A stretch of DNA of 61,817 nt from CAZEHJ01 sp964512485 (GTDB lineage Bacteria > Bacteroidota > Rhodothermia > Rhodothermales > UBA10348): NCBI GenBank assembly GCA_964512485.1, contig CAZEHJ010000012.1, positions 1 through 61,817 on the forward strand, written 5' to 3'. Of this stretch, positions 46,101 to 54,815 are shown piece after piece. A program made the position numbers and the translations under genes. Position 1 is the first letter of the stretch. Each line of letters begins with the position of its first letter. The notes below the pieces were generated by a model, which was not told the DNA's origin, did no database searches, and saw nothing but the letters and a program-made list of their open reading frames with translations.

Positions 46101-47755
46101 TGTTCACCTCTGACTACGGCCCGGCCTGGCATGGCCCCTGTGTGTTGGCCGCTATCCAGCACCTGCACACCGTTTACCAAGACATGGGACATGCCGGTTG
46201 AGAGTTGATGCGGTTTTTCAAATGTGGCGTGATCCTGTATGGCGTCTGGATCGAATATGGCGATGTCCGCATAGTTGCCCACCTGCAGGCGGCCGCGCCT
46301 GGGGAGACGAAGATTGTCAGCCGGCAACGAAGTCAATTTGCGGATGGCCTCCTGAAAAGGGATGACTTTTTCATCGCGAACGTATTTGGCCAGAAGGCGG
46401 GCAAAATTTCCATAGGCCCGCGGGTGAGGATTGTTATTCAGATTCTCACCTTCGGGGGCCATCGATCCGGCGTCAGAGTCAAAAGAGACCCACGGTAACG
46501 CGATCTGCTTTTTGACGTTTTCCTCTGACATCAGAAAATACACGGTGGATACCCGGGTCGAATCTGCGATGACGAGATCGATGGCGACATCTTCTGGCGT
46601 GGTTCCACGCTCTTCAGCTATTTCTGAGAGCCTCTTTCCGATCAGGTATCTCAAAGAATCCTGTCGAAACCCTACTACCATCACACCCTCAGGACCGGCT
46701 GCGTAGCCCAGATTTTCCCAATCATCACCAGGAGTTCGCATTTCTGCCAGGACTCGGGCTCTGATGTCCGGGTCCAACAGATTGTTTCTCCAATCAGCAA
46801 AATCTCCTTCTTGAACCCAGGTCGGCATGTGTGCATCAAGGCCGGTGGCGCCCGCTATGTAGGTGTACATGTCCGCAGTTATCGGCATTCCCTCCGCCCG
46901 GACTTCGTTTATCCGATCAATAACCTGATCCATCTTATGCCAGTTGGATGCTCCCCCGGCCTTCAGATGATAGACTTGTGCCCGAATTCCGGCCTCATGT
47001 GATATGGTGATCAATTCCTCAAGCGCTTCAAGCAACCTGTCTCCTTCGGATCGCATGTGGGAGATATACATGCCATCATATTCTGCGGCGACCTTCGACA
47101 GCTCAACCAGTTCGTCGGTACTGGCATACGTGCCTGGTGCGTAGATGAGCGAAGAGCCGATTCCCATCGCGCCATTTTTCATTTCTTGGCGCACAAGAGC
47201 TTTCATCCGGCCCAGTTCGTCTGGTGTGGGAGGGCGGTCTTCACCTTTCAGTTCATGGACCCGGATTGTGGCAGCACCGATGAAAGAAGCAACGTTGGTC
47301 GAAATACCGTTTTGTTCGAGATGGTTCAGGAATTCCATCAGCGTCGTCCAGGCTGGTCCTTCCCCATCGTTGTTGGCGGCGTAGCGAGCCTTCATGTCAG
47401 CGTTCAAAGGACCGGCCGAACCGCCTTCTCCGAAGACTTCGAGTGTCACTCCCTGTACGATGTCACCCATTGATCGGCCATCTTTCAACAGATCGTCCGG
47501 GGCCCAACTCAGCATATTTATAAATCCCGGAGTGACTGCCATGCCGTTGGTATCGATCTCCAGTGCGCCGCTGAATTCAGAAAGGTCTCCGATGAATGCA
47601 ATCGTGTCGGCGTTGATACCCACGTCTGCCGCATAGGGGTCTGCGCCGTTCCCGTCGTAGATCACTCCGTTCGAAATAATCATATCGTAATCGGGTGCAG
47701 CGCAGGCGGCCGTCAACAAAGAAAGAGTCAGAAGAATCAAGTGGGAGCGTTGCAT
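46097..47755 (-). CDS. D-aminoacylase-like amidohydrolase lacking the HxH motif, lipoprotein
   Basis: From ATG 47755 the protein has 552 residues and a lipobox LTAAC (Cys18). It is a paralogue of the following gene, with the same opening (YDMIISNGVIYDGNGADPYAADVGI) and the same C-terminal end. At the metal site, PGFINMLSWAP replaces PGFIDIHSH: Leu82 and Trp84 stand where His-x-His is expected. Other sites remain: YISHMRSEG, VYHLKAGG and SFDSDAG. It may bind a single metal or act by a changed mechanism. The start at 47827 is possible but adds a non-signal-like stretch. Confidence 0.82.
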   Translation of the reverse strand: MQRSHLILLTLSLLTAACAAPDYDMIISNGVIYDGNGADPYAADVGINADTIAFIGDLSEFSGALEIDTNGMAVTPGFINMLSWAPDDLLKDGRSMGDIVQGVTLEVFGEGGSAGPLNADMKARYAANNDGEGPAWTTLMEFLNHLEQNGISTNVASFIGAATIRVHELKGEDRPPTPDELGRMKALVRQEMKNGAMGIGSSLIYAPGTYASTDELVELSKVAAEYDGMYISHMRSEGDRLLEALEELITISHEAGIRAQVYHLKAGGASNWHKMDQVIDRINEVRAEGMPITADMYTYIAGATGLDAHMPTWVQEGDFADWRNNLLDPDIRARVLAEMRTPGDDWENLGYAAGPEGVMVVGFRQDSLRYLIGKRLSEIAEERGTTPEDVAIDLVIADSTRVSTVYFLMSEENVKKQIALPWVSFDSDAGSMAPEGENLNNNPHPRAYGNFARLLAKYVRDEKVIPFQEAIRKLTSLPADNLRLPRRGRLQVGNYADIAIFDPDAIQDHATFEKPHQLSTGMSHVLVNGVQVLDSGQHTGAMPGRAVVRGEQ

Positions 47756-47835
47756 GAGAGGTCCAGACGCGTGAGTGGGACCGGAAAATGCGTGAAAAAC
47801 AGCCTTCCTGCAAACTCCCGGCGGCATTGGGACAT

Positions 47836-47870
47836 AAAAAAGGCGCGGCTCGCAAATCGCGAGCCGCGCC
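47836..47870 (-). terminator. Strong Rho-independent terminator after the SDR gene and micro-ORF
   Basis: On the minus strand a perfect 12-bp stem (GGCGCGGCTCGC, arms at 47842-47853 and 47859-47870) with a 5-base loop is followed by six T (47836-47841). It closes the SDR unit and separates it from the aminoacylase pair, which must have its own promoter. Confidence 0.9.
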
Positions 47871-47896
47871 CAGCAAGAAAGAGCTGAGAGGGAGGG

Positions 47897-47959
47897 TCAG
47901 CTGTTTTCCAGTTCCCAATAAACGAATGAAGACAAATCGATGCAAGTAGGGTCTTTCAT
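47897..47959 (-). CDS. Possible 20-residue peptide coupled to the SDR gene
   Basis: The frame encodes MKDPTCIDLSSFVYWELENS and stops at 47897. Its ATG overlaps the stop of the SDR gene as ATGA, and the terminator follows 27 bases later, so it sits inside the same transcript. It resembles nothing I recognise. It is acidic and has a single Cys and an aromatic centre (FVYW). Such a short frame can arise by chance; the overlap and the position before the terminator are the only support. Confidence 0.35.
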   Translation of the reverse strand: MKDPTCIDLSSFVYWELENS

Positions 47960-48732
47960 TTCCGCCCCCGACGGTTGACCATGGTCGCATGGGATTGGTC
48001 GGTACACATCAGGAGAATCTCACTGATATTGACGTGTGCAGGGCGCGTAGTGCACCATAAAACGGCATCGGCAATGTCTTCAGGTGTCAACGGATCGATA
48101 TCGGAGTACACTTTTTCTGCCCGTTCAGTGTCTCCATCGAATCTCACCTCAGAGAACTCTGTTTCCACGAGCCCGGGGTCGACAGACGAAACCCGCACCG
48201 AGGTCCCGTGCAAATCCATTTTCAATCCCTCGTTGATCGCTTTTACGGCGTGTTTGCTGGCGCAGTAGACCGTCCCACCGGGATACACCCAGTGACCGGC
48301 GGCAGATCCGATATTGACGACATGACCCTTATCTCGGGCCACCATTGAGGGAACGATGGCGCTGGTAACGTGAAGGAGGCCTTTTACGTTGGTCTCAAGC
48401 ATTCCTTCGAGGTGCTCGATTTTGGTCTCAAAGGACTTATCCAGCCCCAATGCTTTCCCGGCGTTATTGACCAGAATATCGATGTCTTGCCATTCACCTG
48501 ACAGGGATCGGACTGCATCGAAGACGGCCTCTCTATTCGTAACATCGAGGTTTATGGGCAGGGCATTTACGCCGAACTCGGAAACCAACTCCGAGGCAAG
48601 CGATTTTACCCGGTCGAATCGCCTCGCTGCGAGTATCAGATTGGCTCCTTCCCGTGCAAAAGCACGCGCGCAGGATCTTCCGATTCCGCTCGAAGCGCCG
48701 GTAATGAAAACGTTGTGATCTTTGAGTTGCAT
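47956..48732 (-). CDS. Short-chain dehydrogenase/reductase
   Basis: The 258-residue protein is a classical SDR. It has the NADP(H)-binding TGASSGIGRSCARAFAREGA with basic residues after strand 2 (ILAARRFDRV), VNNAGKALGL, the SAAGHWVYPGG segment with the catalytic Ser, and YCASK with catalytic Tyr and Lys. The VDPGLVETEF segment after it matches the YdfG/serine-3-dehydrogenase subgroup. ATG 48732 is used; the codon before it is TTG. It is divergent from the choice-of-anchor-B gene, with a dyad in the shared upstream region. Confidence 0.92.
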   Translation of the reverse strand: MQLKDHNVFITGASSGIGRSCARAFAREGANLILAARRFDRVKSLASELVSEFGVNALPINLDVTNREAVFDAVRSLSGEWQDIDILVNNAGKALGLDKSFETKIEHLEGMLETNVKGLLHVTSAIVPSMVARDKGHVVNIGSAAGHWVYPGGTVYCASKHAVKAINEGLKMDLHGTSVRVSSVDPGLVETEFSEVRFDGDTERAEKVYSDIDPLTPEDIADAVLWCTTRPAHVNISEILLMCTDQSHATMVNRRGRK

Positions 48733-48817
48733 CAAGGTGGAAGCGGGGTTTGAACTGGAAAAATTGAGAGGCAGGCCGAATCGCCTGTTTCTGTTCGTTC
48801 AGGAAGATGAGTTTAAC

Positions 48818-48834
48818 ATTTCCCTTGAAGGGAA
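48818..48834. promoter_or_regulatory. Perfect dyad between SDR and choice-of-anchor-B genes
   Basis: TTTCCCTTGAAGGGAAA is an 8+1+8 perfect palindrome centred on G48826. It lies in the 123-base divergent promoter region, 22 bases before the start codon at 48856. There is no U run, so an operator for a dimeric regulator is a reasonable guess. I do not know the regulator. Confidence 0.45.
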
Positions 48835-48855
48835 AGCAAATGTACGGAAGACATT

Positions 48856-50421
48856 ATGACCAGTAGGCTGAAATCAAGTCTGATCGCCATTGCACTTGGC
48901 TTGTTGATTCAGATTCCAGCAGCGGCTCAGCAAAAAGGGGCACGAGTTGAATGCGTAAATGGCCAGGCGGCCGGATTTGAATGCCTGGACGTGGACATTC
49001 TAGCACACATGACGCGTGCCGATTTATCGGGCGTTACTGATCCATTCGGGAATCCTCAGGTCGATTTCGAAATGAACGACATGTGGGGGTGGTACGACCA
49101 AGATTCGGATCGGGAGTTCTTGTTGGTAGGTCGCACCGACGGCACAACTTTCGTAGAAGTCACGGACCAGTTAAACCCGGTTCTGCTTGGATTCCTTCCG
49201 CACTCAGGCAGCCAGGCGAGTATCTGGCGTGACATGAAGGTGTATCAGAATCACGCTTATATCGTCGCAGACGGAGCAAGTAATCACGGGGTTCAGGTTT
49301 TCAATCTCGAGAAGCTCCTGACTGCTGGCCCGGACCCGGTGGAGTTTCAGATGGATAACAATTACAATCTGGTCGCCTCGGTCCACAACATTGTAATCAA
49401 CGAAGAGACAGGATTCGCTTATGCGGTTGGTAGCCGCTCCGGCGGTACCACATGTGGGGGCGGTCTCCACATGATAAACCTTCAGAACCCGAGTGACCCT
49501 GCATTCGCAGGTTGCTACTCTCAAGCTGGTACAGGTCGAAGCAACACAGGCTACTCGCATGACGCGCAGTGTGTGATCTATCGGGGTCAGGACGAAGACT
49601 GGAATGGAAAGGAATTGTGTTTCGCCTCGAATGAAACGGCGATCGTGATTTCGAATGTGACTGACAAAAGTAATCCGGCAACAGTCTCGATCGGTTCCTA
49701 TCCGGCAACTCGTTACACGCATCAGGGCTGGCTCAGTCAGGATCACAGCTATTTCTTTGTAGGAGACGAGCTCGACGAAGCCAACGGCGCCGTCAGCCAT
49801 ACGCGTACTCTGGTATGGGATATCTCGGATCTGGACGACCCGGTCCTCGCAGACGAATTCATGGCAGACCGAACGACGATCGACCACAACATGTATGTCC
49901 GGGGCAATTTCCTCTATCAGTCACAGTACATAGACGGATTGCGGATCCTCGATATCTCTGATCCGGAAAACATGCATGAAGTTGCATTTTTCGATTCTGA
50001 GCCGAATGATCCCTCTGCCTGGGACGGGTCGTGGAGCAACTATCCTTTTCTGAAAAACGGCGCAGTTGCCATGACGGACACGTACAATGGTCTGTTCATC
50101 CTGCAGCCAGCGTCACATATTTCGGTCGCGAACGAGAAACTCCCCGAACTGCCGGAGGCCGTCGCGATATATTCTTTCTACCCCAATCCTTTCCAGGGTC
50201 GGGGTACGTTTGAGCTGCAGCTTGAAACGAGTGAATACGTGTCAATCGATCTCATCGACATTTTGGGTCGCCGCGTCGAGCGCCTGTTCAGCGGTCAGAT
50301 GTCGGCCGGAACCAAGACCAGCATTCCGGTTCGGGTTGCCGGAATTCCAGGGGGTGTTTACGCGATTCGTGTCACCGGAGAGTCTTTTGAGCACACAAAA
50401 ACCATCCTGCACACCAAATAG
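48856..50421 (+). CDS. Choice-of-anchor-B protein with T9SS sorting domain
   Basis: The 521-residue secreted protein has a signal peptide (about 1-24, ending AAAQ) and a beta-propeller-like choice-of-anchor-B region. Its LVIVD-type repeats include VFNLEKLL, HMINLQNPSDPAFAGCY and DGLRILDISDPENMHEVAFF. Conserved segments WRDMKVYQNHAYIVAD, HNIVINEETGFAYAVGSR and YSHDAQCVIYRG are shared with the next gene. The last 80 residues form a type A T9SS C-terminal domain (FYPNPFQGRG, DILGRRVERLF, GGVYAIRVTGE, TKTILHTK), so it is probably exported and attached or released through the type IX system. The function of the propeller is unknown. Confidence 0.88.
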   Translation: MTSRLKSSLIAIALGLLIQIPAAAQQKGARVECVNGQAAGFECLDVDILAHMTRADLSGVTDPFGNPQVDFEMNDMWGWYDQDSDREFLLVGRTDGTTFVEVTDQLNPVLLGFLPHSGSQASIWRDMKVYQNHAYIVADGASNHGVQVFNLEKLLTAGPDPVEFQMDNNYNLVASVHNIVINEETGFAYAVGSRSGGTTCGGGLHMINLQNPSDPAFAGCYSQAGTGRSNTGYSHDAQCVIYRGQDEDWNGKELCFASNETAIVISNVTDKSNPATVSIGSYPATRYTHQGWLSQDHSYFFVGDELDEANGAVSHTRTLVWDISDLDDPVLADEFMADRTTIDHNMYVRGNFLYQSQYIDGLRILDISDPENMHEVAFFDSEPNDPSAWDGSWSNYPFLKNGAVAMTDTYNGLFILQPASHISVANEKLPELPEAVAIYSFYPNPFQGRGTFELQLETSEYVSIDLIDILGRRVERLFSGQMSAGTKTSIPVRVAGIPGGVYAIRVTGESFEHTKTILHTK

Positions 50422-50432
50422 CCAATTTTTAC

Positions 50433-52292
50433 GTGAAAAGATCTGTTTTAAGCATCCTTCTGATCGGATTCCTTTTTTCGGGACCGGTTGCGTATGCACA
50501 GGATGCGAAATCAGATGCAGCGGGGCAGGTTGAGGAAGCGGCGAAGTTTTCGGACCGGAGTCTGGGGCCAGACATGTGTGTTTCGGGCGAAGCCTCGGGC
50601 TTTTCTTGCTCCAATGTCAACCTCGTCAGTTTCGTCAGTCTGAATGATCTGGGGGCTTTTGGCGGTGTCGGACTGAATGATGCCTGGGGTTGGGTAGATC
50701 CGGAAACAGGAAGAACCTATGCGCTTGTCGCGAGAGAGGATGGTGTTGCCTTCGTCGATTTGACCGTTCCGGAGTCACCGGTCTACGTGGGAGAACTTCC
50801 GCAGCCCAATACCGCCCAGATCAATACCTGGCGTGACATCAAGGTGGACGGACACTATGCTTTCATCGTCGCAGACTCCAGTCCATCCCGGTTGGGAATG
50901 CACGGAATGCAGGTGTTCGACCTGAGAAAGCTCAGAAACCACTCGGGCACGCCCATAACATTCGAACAGGACGCGCACTTCGGCGAATTTCTCGCGACCC
51001 ACAACATTGTTATCAACGAAGAAACCGATCGCGCCTATATCGTAGGCAGTCGCTATGAAACCCGAGGGTGTGGTCCCGGACTTTTCATCGTGGATATCTC
51101 AGATCCACTGTCTCCGCAGTATGCAGGATGTTTTAATGATCCGGCTACTGGAAGACGAGGGTCGGGATACACACACGATGCTCAATGTGTTGTCTATCGA
51201 GGACCCGACGTTCAGCACGTGGGAAATGAGATTTGTATCGGATCGAACGAAACGGCCATTTCTGTGGCCGACGTAACTGACGCGGAAGCACCGTTTGTCA
51301 TCTCGTCGGCGACGTATCCGACGGCTTCATACGTTCACCAGGGTTGGTTGACTGAGGACCACCGCTATTTCGTTCAGAACGACGAGGGCGACGAACGAAT
51401 CTGGTCCAACCAGACTCGCACGTTCATATGGGATATGTTGGATCTGGACGATCCGGTATTGCTCACCGAGTTTGTATCGGATGTCGTGTCGATTGATCAC
51501 AATTTGTATATCCGAGGTGATTTCGTGTATCAGGCGAATTACACCAGCGGATTGCGCATTATGGACATCAGCGACCCATCGAATCCGAGAATTGCTGGAT
51601 GGTTTGACACGCTGCCTGACGCAGATGAAGTGTCATTCCGAGGAGCTTGGACAGCGTACCCGTTTCCGGATTCTGATTTGGTCATTGTGACGAGCAGGGA
51701 TGAAGGCCTTTTTGTGCTCAGGCCATCAGAAATAATTGCAACTGAAATAGATGCAGTGTCTGCAGAAGCCGTATTCGAAGGCATTCAGGTCACGTGGAAT
51801 ATGGTGCGCGAATCAAACGTCGAATCGTATAAAATCGAAAGTCGGAATGTAGACGGGACGTACGAACTCTTGAGTGAAGCCCAGGTGGATGGCGATTCAC
51901 GGGAAGGAGGAAGTTACCAGACGATTATTAATGTTGAACAGGGTGTCTATCGCATCCGTGTTTCGGCAAACAACACCGATGGTGGGCAAGTCTCCAGTGA
52001 TGATCTGGTTGTGTCCGTTATTTCTGGAACACACCTTCTGAATGCTCCTTTCCCAAATCCAGGACATTCGACGATTTCATCAAGTCTGGTTGTGGGCTCT
52101 TATCAACACGTTCGGGCCTCGCTCGTCGACGTTTCGGGGAGAGAGGTCGGCGTGTTGTTTGACGGTGTTCTTTCTCCGGAATCAGTTCTTCCGTTGAACC
52201 ACGACATTTCAGCCCTAGTCGGAGGCGTTTATTTTCTGCATGTGGTTGGGGAGAGATTTACGGATACTGAAAAATTTGTTGTAGTGCGCTGA
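50433..52292 (+). CDS. Choice-of-anchor-B protein, paralogue, with FN3-like and T9SS domains
   Basis: The 619-residue product is a tandem paralogue of the preceding gene, 11 bases away. After a signal peptide (about 1-22) come the same propeller motifs: WRDIKVDGHYAFIVADS, HNIVINEETDRAYIVGSR, YTHDAQCVVYRG, SNETAISVADV and GLRIMDISDPSNPRIAGWF. It adds an FN3-like domain (about 430-520: VTWNMVRESNVESYKIESR) before the T9SS C-terminal domain (APFPNPGHS..., LVDVSGREVGVLF, GGVYFLHVVGE). It is probably co-expressed with its neighbour. The role is unknown. Confidence 0.87.
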   Translation: MKRSVLSILLIGFLFSGPVAYAQDAKSDAAGQVEEAAKFSDRSLGPDMCVSGEASGFSCSNVNLVSFVSLNDLGAFGGVGLNDAWGWVDPETGRTYALVAREDGVAFVDLTVPESPVYVGELPQPNTAQINTWRDIKVDGHYAFIVADSSPSRLGMHGMQVFDLRKLRNHSGTPITFEQDAHFGEFLATHNIVINEETDRAYIVGSRYETRGCGPGLFIVDISDPLSPQYAGCFNDPATGRRGSGYTHDAQCVVYRGPDVQHVGNEICIGSNETAISVADVTDAEAPFVISSATYPTASYVHQGWLTEDHRYFVQNDEGDERIWSNQTRTFIWDMLDLDDPVLLTEFVSDVVSIDHNLYIRGDFVYQANYTSGLRIMDISDPSNPRIAGWFDTLPDADEVSFRGAWTAYPFPDSDLVIVTSRDEGLFVLRPSEIIATEIDAVSAEAVFEGIQVTWNMVRESNVESYKIESRNVDGTYELLSEAQVDGDSREGGSYQTIINVEQGVYRIRVSANNTDGGQVSSDDLVVSVISGTHLLNAPFPNPGHSTISSSLVVGSYQHVRASLVDVSGREVGVLFDGVLSPESVLPLNHDISALVGGVYFLHVVGERFTDTEKFVVVR

Positions 52293-52408
52293 TCGGTGTG
52301 GACATCTCCCTTCCAGACGCTTGCCCAGGTATCCCCATTTTATCGGTTGAATACGTACTCTAGAGATGGAAAACTCCACTCTTTACCCTTCGTTTCAGGC
52401 TCGAAACT

Positions 52409-53863
52409 GTGTCATTTCACAGAAATAGACTTCCTCAACTGTTCCTGATATCAGTGCTGATCCTGATGTCAGGGATGATCGGTTGTGAGCTGTTGACCGA
52501 TGATCCGGGCCCGGGTATCACCGACCCAAACGCCTCGTTCTATTCGGCCAGGATTCAACCCATTTTTGAGAAGCGGTGCAATTCCTGCCACGGAGGGCTG
52601 AATCCGCGTGAAGGTCTCAATATGGAGACTTGGGACAGTCTTCTTGTCGGTTCAGATCATGGTGGCGCCATGATTCCCTTCTCGTCCGAGTCGTCCACCA
52701 TGATTCGACTGGCGACACAGAAACTGCGAACCTCACACCCTGACGGTCGATATGAGCTTACTCAGGACGAAATCAACGACCTGAAAAGATGGATCGACGA
52801 TGGCGCGCGCGGGCCGCGCGACCAACTACCTTTTGCAGAGTCGAAAGATTTGATCTATGTGGCCCATGAAGCGGAGCCCTTCATCTCCGTGATCGATCCT
52901 GAATTGATGGTTGTCACCCGTGAGATCGACCTGTTCAAGCTCGGTTTTTCGCGAAGGGCCCGCGCGCGCCATTTCGCCGTCGAACCGGACGGCTCCTACT
53001 GGTATGCCTCGATTGGCAGCGTTCTCTTTGCTGAAGCACATTGGGTCGTCAAGTTCTCGAGGGACAACCGGGTTGTCAGCAAGATTCAGATGCAGAACGC
53101 AGGACAGCTGCTTCTGCATCCGACAAAGGATTTGTTGTACGCCAGCCGTTTGCCGAACACCGGGGACACATCGCGGAATCTGATCGAGATTCGAAGGTCT
53201 GACATGCAATTTGGTTCTGTGAATGTCCTCCACAAGGAAGCATATGCGGTTGCGCTTTGGCCTCAGGGTGATTTTGTGTTCTCCGCAAGCATGGAAGCTG
53301 ATCGACTGGTGGCCGTCCAGGTACCTCACCAGAGGGTGTGTCTCTCGAATATCAATGGGATCAAGCACGTCATTGCCTATCTCGCGATGGCGCCAGGATC
53401 AAGCAAAATGTGGGGAAGTGGACGATTCAGCGGGACTCTGACAAAGTTTGATATTTCGAATCCCTGTAGCATTGTCACGAATCACTCTCTCTGGGTAGGC
53501 GCGGATCCGCGTCAGCTTACCTATTCGCCCGATGGACAGCGGCTCTATGCGGCCGTTCGCAATTCGAACCGACTCGTAGTTCTGAACGCACAGGAAGAGG
53601 TCATCGAAAAAACAATTCAGCATGAGGCCATGCAGATGCCCGTGGGCGTTTCGGTAACGAGAGACGGGAAATATCTCTACGTGTCGAGCGAGAACGAGCT
53701 TCAGGTGTATCGGAGTCGATTCAGCTTTGAAGGCGTTTTGGAAACAGGTACGGTCACGGTTTTCGACACAGAGTCCATGGAAGTCGTGAAAGTCATTGAA
53801 ACGCGAGGCGGAGCGGCGGCGATGGGATCCAGTGTCGTAGTTCCTCTCACAACCTCCGGTTGA
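52409..53863 (+). CDS. Lipoprotein with one c-type haem motif and a YncE-like propeller
   Basis: The frame starts with GTG at 52409, giving 484 residues with a lipoprotein signal (lipobox GMIGC, Cys26). A small domain follows with CNSCH (Cys57, Cys60, His61), a c-type haem site. Its setting, PIFEKRCNSCHGGLNP and ISDLKRWIDDGA-like NDLKRWIDDGA, resembles planctomycete-type cytochrome C domains. From about 150 the rest is a YVTN/YncE-like beta-propeller (LLHPTKDLLYASRL, YSPDGQRLYAAVRNSNRLVVLNA, VSVTRDGKYLYVSSENEL). It lies 117 bases after the choice-of-anchor-B pair. A surface redox or binding role is possible. Confidence 0.8.
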   Translation: MSFHRNRLPQLFLISVLILMSGMIGCELLTDDPGPGITDPNASFYSARIQPIFEKRCNSCHGGLNPREGLNMETWDSLLVGSDHGGAMIPFSSESSTMIRLATQKLRTSHPDGRYELTQDEINDLKRWIDDGARGPRDQLPFAESKDLIYVAHEAEPFISVIDPELMVVTREIDLFKLGFSRRARARHFAVEPDGSYWYASIGSVLFAEAHWVVKFSRDNRVVSKIQMQNAGQLLLHPTKDLLYASRLPNTGDTSRNLIEIRRSDMQFGSVNVLHKEAYAVALWPQGDFVFSASMEADRLVAVQVPHQRVCLSNINGIKHVIAYLAMAPGSSKMWGSGRFSGTLTKFDISNPCSIVTNHSLWVGADPRQLTYSPDGQRLYAAVRNSNRLVVLNAQEEVIEKTIQHEAMQMPVGVSVTRDGKYLYVSSENELQVYRSRFSFEGVLETGTVTVFDTESMEVVKVIETRGGAAAMGSSVVVPLTTSG

Positions 53864-53898
53864 TTATCGAGGAAGGAGCCCGGTGACCGAGCCAAATT

Positions 53899-54783
53899 CT
53901 ATCCTCTCTTGACTTTCTTTACTTCCCATAGCGTCATGCCGGCAGAAATTGCTAATCCTGCCAAGCCGATGAGCAGTAGGGTGCTGAAGTCGTCTCCGAA
54001 GCGCGGCGCCAGCAACGCCCGATCTTCCGCCAGCCAGGGCCAGAGTGAACGCAGGGATCCGAGCATCAGTCCGACCAGAGCTGCCATCGTCGCGTCGTGA
54101 GCCTTCGCCAGTAGCGATTTGAGCAGGAGGGCGAAGCTGCCGAGTCCAATTCCGGCTCCGAGTGCGAAAACGACGATAACACTCATATTGCGAGCATCGA
54201 TGGCTTCGAAAATCGGTGTGTACATGCCCAGGATGAGGAGGATGAATGCTCCGCTGACTCCGGGCAGGATCATGGCGCAGATCGCGAGTGCGGCGGCAAA
54301 GAAGACCGCGACGAGGCCCGGATCGGAAGTCTCCAGAGGAGGAATACCCACCAGAACGAACGAAATGGCGGCAGCTACGAGGAGAATCAGAACGTTTCGG
54401 GAGCGATGGTCCTTGATTCGAAGCCAGGGAATGGGAATTGTGCCGAGAATCAGGCCGAAGAACAGACTTCGACTATGCTGGGGCCAGGACTCCAATAAAT
54501 CGGGGATGAGAGCGGCACCGAGCAGCGGTGCGACCAGAACTCCAGCGGCAAGCCAGAGAAAGAAGGCCCAATCGATATTTTCAAGCGACGCCCGAAAACC
54601 CCGCCAATCTATTCGGAGGAGTAGAATCCCTGCCTTGAACAGGTCGCTGAGGAGTTCAATCAGTTTCTCGTAAATGCCGAATACGAGAGCCATCGTTCCC
54701 CCGCTGACTCCGGGGATCACATTTGCAACGCCGATACCGACTCCCTGGCCGAGGTATAAAAACCAGCGAAGGAGTTTGGTCAT
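53899..54783 (-). CDS. DUF368 polyprenyl-phosphate translocase-like membrane protein
   Basis: The 294-residue protein has about eight membrane helices and two copies of the family motif: VIPGVSGGTMA (about 22-32) and MILPGVSGAFILLILGMY (about 168-185). Together these suggest an internal duplication. DUF368 members (PopT) have been reported to recycle undecaprenyl phosphate across the membrane, next to the DedA family; this link is from literature, not from the sequence. The gene is convergent with the haem lipoprotein and follows the TPR gene in the same direction. Confidence 0.88.
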   Translation of the reverse strand: MTKLLRWFLYLGQGVGIGVANVIPGVSGGTMALVFGIYEKLIELLSDLFKAGILLLRIDWRGFRASLENIDWAFFLWLAAGVLVAPLLGAALIPDLLESWPQHSRSLFFGLILGTIPIPWLRIKDHRSRNVLILLVAAAISFVLVGIPPLETSDPGLVAVFFAAALAICAMILPGVSGAFILLILGMYTPIFEAIDARNMSVIVVFALGAGIGLGSFALLLKSLLAKAHDATMAALVGLMLGSLRSLWPWLAEDRALLAPRFGDDFSTLLLIGLAGLAISAGMTLWEVKKVKRG

Positions 54784-54815
54784 GGATCAGGAGTATTCTG
54801 AATTCAGCGAGAAGA

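Noticed and set aside
49204..49887. 227-residue minus-strand frame
   Set aside because: Antisense to the choice-of-anchor-B gene, whose motifs are shared with its tandem paralogue.
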